From NCBI GenBank assembly GCA_050084985.1, contig JBITNC010000002.1, positions 35,340,001 to 35,404,000 of the forward strand: a DNA stretch of 64,000 nt. Reading direction: 5' to 3'. The stretch comes from Nageia nagi. Lineage: Eukaryota > Pinophyta. The notes beneath the pieces are model-generated. The model ran no database searches. It was not told the origin of the DNA and was given only the letters and a program-made list of their open reading frames with translations. This document shows, piece by piece, positions 59,330-64,000 of this stretch. Each line of letters starts with the position of its first letter. Position 1 is the first letter of the stretch. The position numbers were made by a program, and so were the translations under genes.

Positions 59330-61711
59330 TGTGTATATCAAATTATGAACCTAAAATGCAATTTAGAAAGATAAATCATTCAACATAATTAATCATGAAC
59401 ATATTCGACAATACACATCGATAATAGTAATGATATTATATTCTAAAGTATTTGAATACAAATAAGCAAGTTTTTATTGATCTACTATAATCAACATTTG
59501 ACAGCGATTGTTGCGAATCGATAACAATCAATGCGGGTGGATGGACAACGATCAGTCTTTATTATCTATCTGGTGAATCGTCGTCAACCAATCTTTGAAT
59601 CACAGACAATCAGCTCTGTATGTACTGGAGTAATCTTCACAGAGTTTTGAAGTGTTTTTGTCTATTCCTTTGTTGTTCTCTTTCGCGCTTACTTCCATCG
59701 TTATTCTCCTGTATTGACCCTGCACACAGAAAACGAACAACACATCAAAAGCATACCTGCTCTCACATATGAATTCGCAAAATGAACAACATAATCTGGA
59801 AATATAATCGAGAGGAAATTAACTATTGATCAAGCTTACAACCTTTGCTAATAACCTCCTGATATAATTTTAGCAGAGCTTCGCTATATTAAAATTGGGT
59901 CCCTTTGTTCACCTACAGAGCTTGTATTTATAAGCTCAATGGTTTGTTATTCATTTGTTTTGGCGTCCAAGAATCCAGGTAACCTCTCGACCTAAATTTT
60001 GAAGTGTTGCTATCTTCCATCTGTATCCATGATTACAAATTATACGTACTAAGCTATTCCAGGCTTAGATTTGTTTGTTGTTTAACTGTTCATGGATCGT
60101 CACCGATTTTTTAGCGATTATATATTAACATTAGAATGGTCGTTCTATGGTCATTTTTTAATTACAAGGATCGTAAGACCACTTGTTTTATATATGTTTG
60201 AAAAGATTGATCCAATAATATAATTTTAAATCCTTTATTGAAGCCCTGGTGAATTTTACTTGCAATCGTGAGTTCATTTTAAGATCCTCGGGAATTTTTC
60301 TGGGACAAACAAAACAAGCCGGAGTCAGTAAATAAAGTATTCCGGAATGAAATGATGACGTCACAGAAGATAATATAGTCACGTTTTGATAAAGACCGAG
60401 TTCCGGAGATGATGAGGTCATCAAGGAGTGATTTAATAGCCGGAGCTCATAAATTAAGTGTTCCGGAAGTAAAAGCGTTCCGGAATAAAATGATGACGTT
60501 ACGGAGGATAAGATAGTCGTGTTTTGGTAAAACCGGGTTCCGGAGATGATGAGGTCAGCAAGGGGTGACCAAATAACCTGAGTCGGTGAGTAAAGCATTC
60601 TGGAAGGAAATGATAAAGCTCAGTTGTAAAAGAATCCGGGTTCTGGAGATAATGACATCAGCAAGGAATGATCAAATATCCGGAACCGGTAAATATAACA
60701 TTCCGGAAGTATGACGATGACATCACGAGGAGAACGGAGTTTATATTTTGAATAAAAACCGGGTTCCGGAGATGATGAGGTCAGCAAGGGGTGACCAAAT
60801 AGCCGGAGCCAGTGAGTAAAGTATTCCGGAAGGAAATGATAAAGCTTAGTTATGGAAAAGCCCAGGTTCCGACGATGATGAGGTCAGCAAGGAGTTACCA
60901 AATATCCGAAGCCGGTGAATTAAGTGTTCCGAAAGTAGTGCATTCCGGAAGTAAATGATAAAGCTTAGTTATGGAAAAGCCCGGGTTCCAGAGATGATGA
61001 GGTCAGCAAGGAGTGACCAAATATCCGGAACCAGTAAGTATAACATTCCGGAAATATGACGATGATGTCACGGGGAGAACGGAGTTCACATTTTGAATGA
61101 AACCGGGTCCCGGAAGTGATGAGGTCAGCAAGGAGTTACCAAATATCCGGAGCTGGTGAATTAAGTGTTCCGGAAATAGCGCATTCCGGAAGTAAATGAT
61201 AAAGCTTAGTTATGGAAAAGCCCGGGTTCCGGAGATGATGAGGTCAGCAAGGAGTGACCAAATATCCGGAACCAGTAAGTATAACATTCTGGAAATATGA
61301 CGATGATGTCACGGGGAGAACGGAGTTCACATTTTGAATGAAACCGGGTCCCGGAAGTGATGAGGTCAGCAAGGGGTGACCAAATAGCCGGAGCCGGGAA
61401 GTAGATCATTCCGGAAATATGACGATGACATCACGGGGAGAACGGAGTTCACATTTTGAATGAAACCAGGTCCCGGAAGTGATCAGGTCAGTAAGGGGTG
61501 ACCAAATAGCTGGAGCCGGGAAGTAGATCATTCCGGAAATATGACGAGGCTGGCGATTATTCTTGATTTACTTTTGGTTAAAATTGTTCACGACACATAT
61601 GTTACACAATCTTAATCAACAATTATTTGAATGTGATATTTTTTAGAAAAAATACTTGTTTTATTCATTTATTTATTAAATTAAAGATAGGGTTCATTTC
61701 GAGTGTCTACA
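59330..61711 (-). repeat. 5' LTR of the gypsy element
   Basis: 2382 bp, directly homologous to 44043-46422. The TATAAATA box at 59932-59925 on the minus strand implies U3 of about 1.8 kb (61711 to about 59900) and R-U5 of about 0.55 kb ending next to the primer site. Confidence 0.95.
60318..61545. repeat. Tandem repeat array in LTR U3 (5' LTR copy)
   Basis: Same array as in the other LTR, in register. TGACGTCA is intact at 60356-60363, where the other LTR has TGATGTCA; most other sites read TGATGTCA or TGACATCA. Open frames across the array are translations of the repeat, not genes. Confidence 0.92.
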
Positions 61712-61716
61712 GTATC
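61712..61716. other. Gypsy target-site duplication, right
   Basis: GTATC, identical to 44038-44042. Confidence 0.95.
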
Positions 61717-62552
61717 AATACAAAGATTGTACTTATCTCAGTCAATCTAAGTATATATCAAACATCCTGCAGAAGTTTGGAATGGAGGAGTGTAGATATG
61801 CTACGATCTCAATCTCTTTTAAAATCACTATTTTTTTGAGCTCTAACTCTTAGTTAGCTGATGCTACAACTTATAGGTAATTAGTTGGTAGTCTTTTGTA
61901 TTTGACTATATCTAGATCAGATATTGCTTTTGTAGTGAATCTGATGGCATGATTTATGTAGAAACCATATGTTGAGCATCTTAATGTTGTTAAACAAATC
62001 TTGAGGTAAGTTACAAGGATTAAGGACCTTGCTCTCAAGTATTCTAAGTTGCCCTCATTTATTCTCTTTAGATTCTCAGATTCTAACTATGGGGGAGATA
62101 GAGATGATAAAAAATTAACCTCTGCATATGTGTTTAGCATTGGTTCAGATGCTATCTCTTGGGCTTCTAATAAGTAGCCTACTATTTTTTTTTCCACTAC
62201 AAAAGTTGAATACCATGCCATGTCTGTTGCAGTCTAAGAAGCCATTTGGCTAAAGTATCTTCTAAAAGAAATTGGGTATGAGTAAGGTGGCTCGTCTTTG
62301 ATCTTTTCAGATAATCAGTCAGCTATTTCTTTGGCTAAGAATCTTGTGTTCCATTAGAGAATAAAACATGTGGAAATCCATGCTCATTTTATCAGGGAGA
62401 AGGTTCTTGATGGCATCATACATCTGGAGTATTATCCATCCACCTTAAACTCTACTGATTTATTCATCAAGCCCCACTCGAAAGCTCAGTTTTGTAAGCT
62501 TAGAGATGTTATGGGGTTGGTGAAGTTGCCTTTAAGGGGAAGTGAAGCTTGA
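61717..62552 (+). pseudogene. Ty1/copia polyprotein, 3' part (RT end and RNase H)
   Basis: Continues the split copia gene: YKDCTYLSQSKYISNILQKF, the GSLLYLTISRSDIAF block, then RNase H with AYVFSIGSDAISWASNK, TTKVEYHAMSVAV, FSDNQSAISLAKN and HVEIHAHFIREKV..G, ending GSEA-TGA at 62552. In-frame TAG and TAA codons replace Gln and Trp. Its first codons follow directly from the target duplication GTATC at 61712-61716. Confidence 0.9.
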
Positions 62553-63259
62553 ATTCTTGTATTGAATTCATATTTGTGATGATAACTTCACCTCTAGGAG
62601 GATTTTGGTTGTATAGTGTTGATTTTATTGTACACCTTTGTGGTAAGTTCGTTTTGCATGAGAAATTTGTACAAATTTTTAAAGCAAAAGATTGGCCAAT
62701 CTAGCACTGTTCAGTTATCCATGTGTGAAGAACTCTTATGTGTCTTTTGACACTGTTCAATTATCTATATGTGATTAACTCGTATGTGCATGCTCTATTT
62801 TGTAATGATAATCAACACATATTTTATATACATATGACTATAAGTTTTTGGCATGGCATCTTCGTGATGACTTATAGTGCACCATTGATCAGTTCATGAT
62901 GGCATTTGTGTGATTCATCTATCCTTGATGAGATGAATATGTTGCATCTAACTGATCTTATTATTTGAGCTGCTTATGACTTGCAAGTTCTTTTGAGATT
63001 GCAAGTTACTTACCTCAAGTATGCAAGCTCTTAAAGACTCTTCATGAATTTCAGTTGGATGATTACTTCATGTACATTGAAACTGATTATGGTTAATGAT
63101 TGTATTTGGCAAAGTAGTGAGTCTCAAACTAGATCTTTCTTACTTCATAAATATGTAAAAAGTTCTCATCTCCGTTGTATCTGTTTAGAGGAGAGCTCTC
63201 TTAATTTCTCTCTTTCTTCTCTCTTATTCGCTCTATCCCAATATTGCATTAAGAGAAAG
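62553..63259 (+). other. Copia 3' untranslated region and polypurine tract
   Basis: About 700 bp without coding signal after the copia stop. It ends in the purine run AAGAGAAAG (63251-63259) immediately before the LTR start TGTTGG, the expected polypurine tract position. Confidence 0.7.
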
Positions 63260-63296
63260 TGTTGGAATGTATAATGCATTATTGTAAGGGTTTTGT
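63260..63296 (+). mobile_element. Truncated 3' LTR of the second copia element
   Basis: Only the first ~37 bases of the family LTR (TGTTGGAATGTATAATGC..) remain before the sequence jumps into leader-like DNA at about 63297. Confidence 0.8.
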
Positions 63297-64000
63297 TTAA
63301 AGGATACATGTTTTTTATTAAATTTCAAATTTTAAACAAAAAGGAGAGAGATTCCTTTTTATTACATAAAAATAATTAATCCATGCATTTTTTTGTAAAG
63401 AGATCCTCTTGGCGTTGTAACAAAACCCTTTGGAATCTTAGGTTTCATGTTTTATGAATGATATATTTTTTCAAATACTTTACTTTATGTTAAGCACTAT
63501 GCTTATTTTTTGCAAAAATTGCAAACATTGAAAGTGCACCCCCTAAAATGAACACATTCTCATGTATATTTCGTAACATGACTTGTTTGGGGATCCACAA
63601 AGGGAGGAAAAGGCATATTAGAGCTTTCAATATGACAATCCAAATAGTGTAAAGTATGTACTTCTTAATTGTTGAAATGTATAATGCATTATTGTAAAGA
63701 TTTTGTAATAATCTTTTATGTAAGTTCACTAATACTTAAGGGTATCATTTGATACCTTAAGTATTTAAATGAATATGATAATGTAACTTATTCTACACTC
63801 CATGTCATGAGCATGCCCCTTAGGTAAAAGGATGTGCATGTCATGTCTTTATACATTGAATAAAAAGATGATCCAAAGAGAGATTTTGGCCTATAAATAG
63901 AAGGCTCCCTCTTTGTGATTACACATCGATTATGGAGTAAAGTTATGCTATAGGATAGTGGTTAGGAGAAAAGAGTAAGAGGATTGTAAAAGTTCATATT
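63297..64000 (+). mobile_element. Second copy of the leader-end plus LTR unit
   Basis: 63297-63668 matches 36872-37235 (about 93% by eye, from AAACA..GAGAGAGATTCC to GTACTTCTTAAT). 63669-64000 is the start of another family LTR (TGTTGAAATGTATAATGC..) that runs off the window. The leader/LTR junction is at the same position as at 37235/37236. Confidence 0.85.

Larger units (their letters stand above)
44043..61711 (-). mobile_element. Complete 17.67-kb Ty3/gypsy retrotransposon (Tat-like), nested in copia
   Basis: Two LTRs of 2380 and 2382 bp (44043-46422 and 59330-61711) begin TGTGTATATC and end GTGTCTACA. A perfect 5-bp target duplication GTATC lies at 44038-44042 and 61712-61716. The coding strand is minus. 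Order: 5' LTR, primer site, 1.1-kb leader, gag, pol (protease, RT, RNase H, second RNase H, integrase), an extra ORF, a 2.5-kb 3' region, polypurine tract, 3' LTR. The LTRs differ at about 2% of sites by eye. The dual RNase H points to the Tat lineage. Every ORF contains stops, so this copy cannot encode its own proteins. Confidence 0.96.

Overview
The window looks like nuclear DNA from a seed plant with a large, repeat-rich genome. A gymnosperm or conifer is my inference, from introns of 7-11 kb packed with transposons, very AT-rich spacers and long decayed LTR elements. No bacterial operons, CRISPR arrays, rRNA or tRNA genes are visible.

The only host gene I can support is on the + strand at 6389-26870: plastid-type tryptophan synthase beta subunit, which catalyses the last step of tryptophan synthesis. 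Five exons (6389-6733, 17902-18255, 18635-19077, 19221-19315, 26695-26870) join in frame with GT-AG borders to give 470 residues. The PLP lysine, catalytic Glu and phosphate loop are all present. Intron 1 (11.2 kb) carries a deleted copia element (about 8.1-10.1 kb), a hAT element with perfect 8-bp target duplications (10707-14413) and a probable 1.2-kb non-autonomous hAT element (15038-16238). Intron 4 (7.4 kb) carries a 5'-truncated LINE (22543-25085) with a 13-bp target duplication.

Upstream (1-6000) are decayed gypsy gag, gypsy integrase and LINE ORF1 fragments and a solo copia LTR. Downstream (27-32 kb) are a local duplication and an unrecognised, broken coiled-coil ORF on the minus strand. 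These are followed by a second solo LTR and a roughly 20-bp-period minisatellite.

From 34 kb to the right edge there is a nest of retrotransposons. A degenerate Ty1/copia element (LTR at 37236, coding remnants 41099-44037 and 61717-62552, 3' LTR from 63260) was split inside its reverse transcriptase by a 17.67-kb Ty3/gypsy element (44043-61711). The gypsy element lies on the minus strand and has 2.38-kb LTRs, a GTATC target duplication, a primer-binding site, a polypurine tract, gag, pol and a third ORF. Pol has two RNase H domains, which points to the Tat-like lineage. Gag has a long coiled-coil N-terminal extension.

The most unusual item is the third gypsy ORF (50202-48982), downstream of pol and in the sense direction. 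It is a protein of about 406 codons made of two diverged tandem copies of a domain I do not recognise. Nearly all stops in these elements can be explained by single C-to-T or G-to-A changes, as expected from decay of methylated, silenced DNA.
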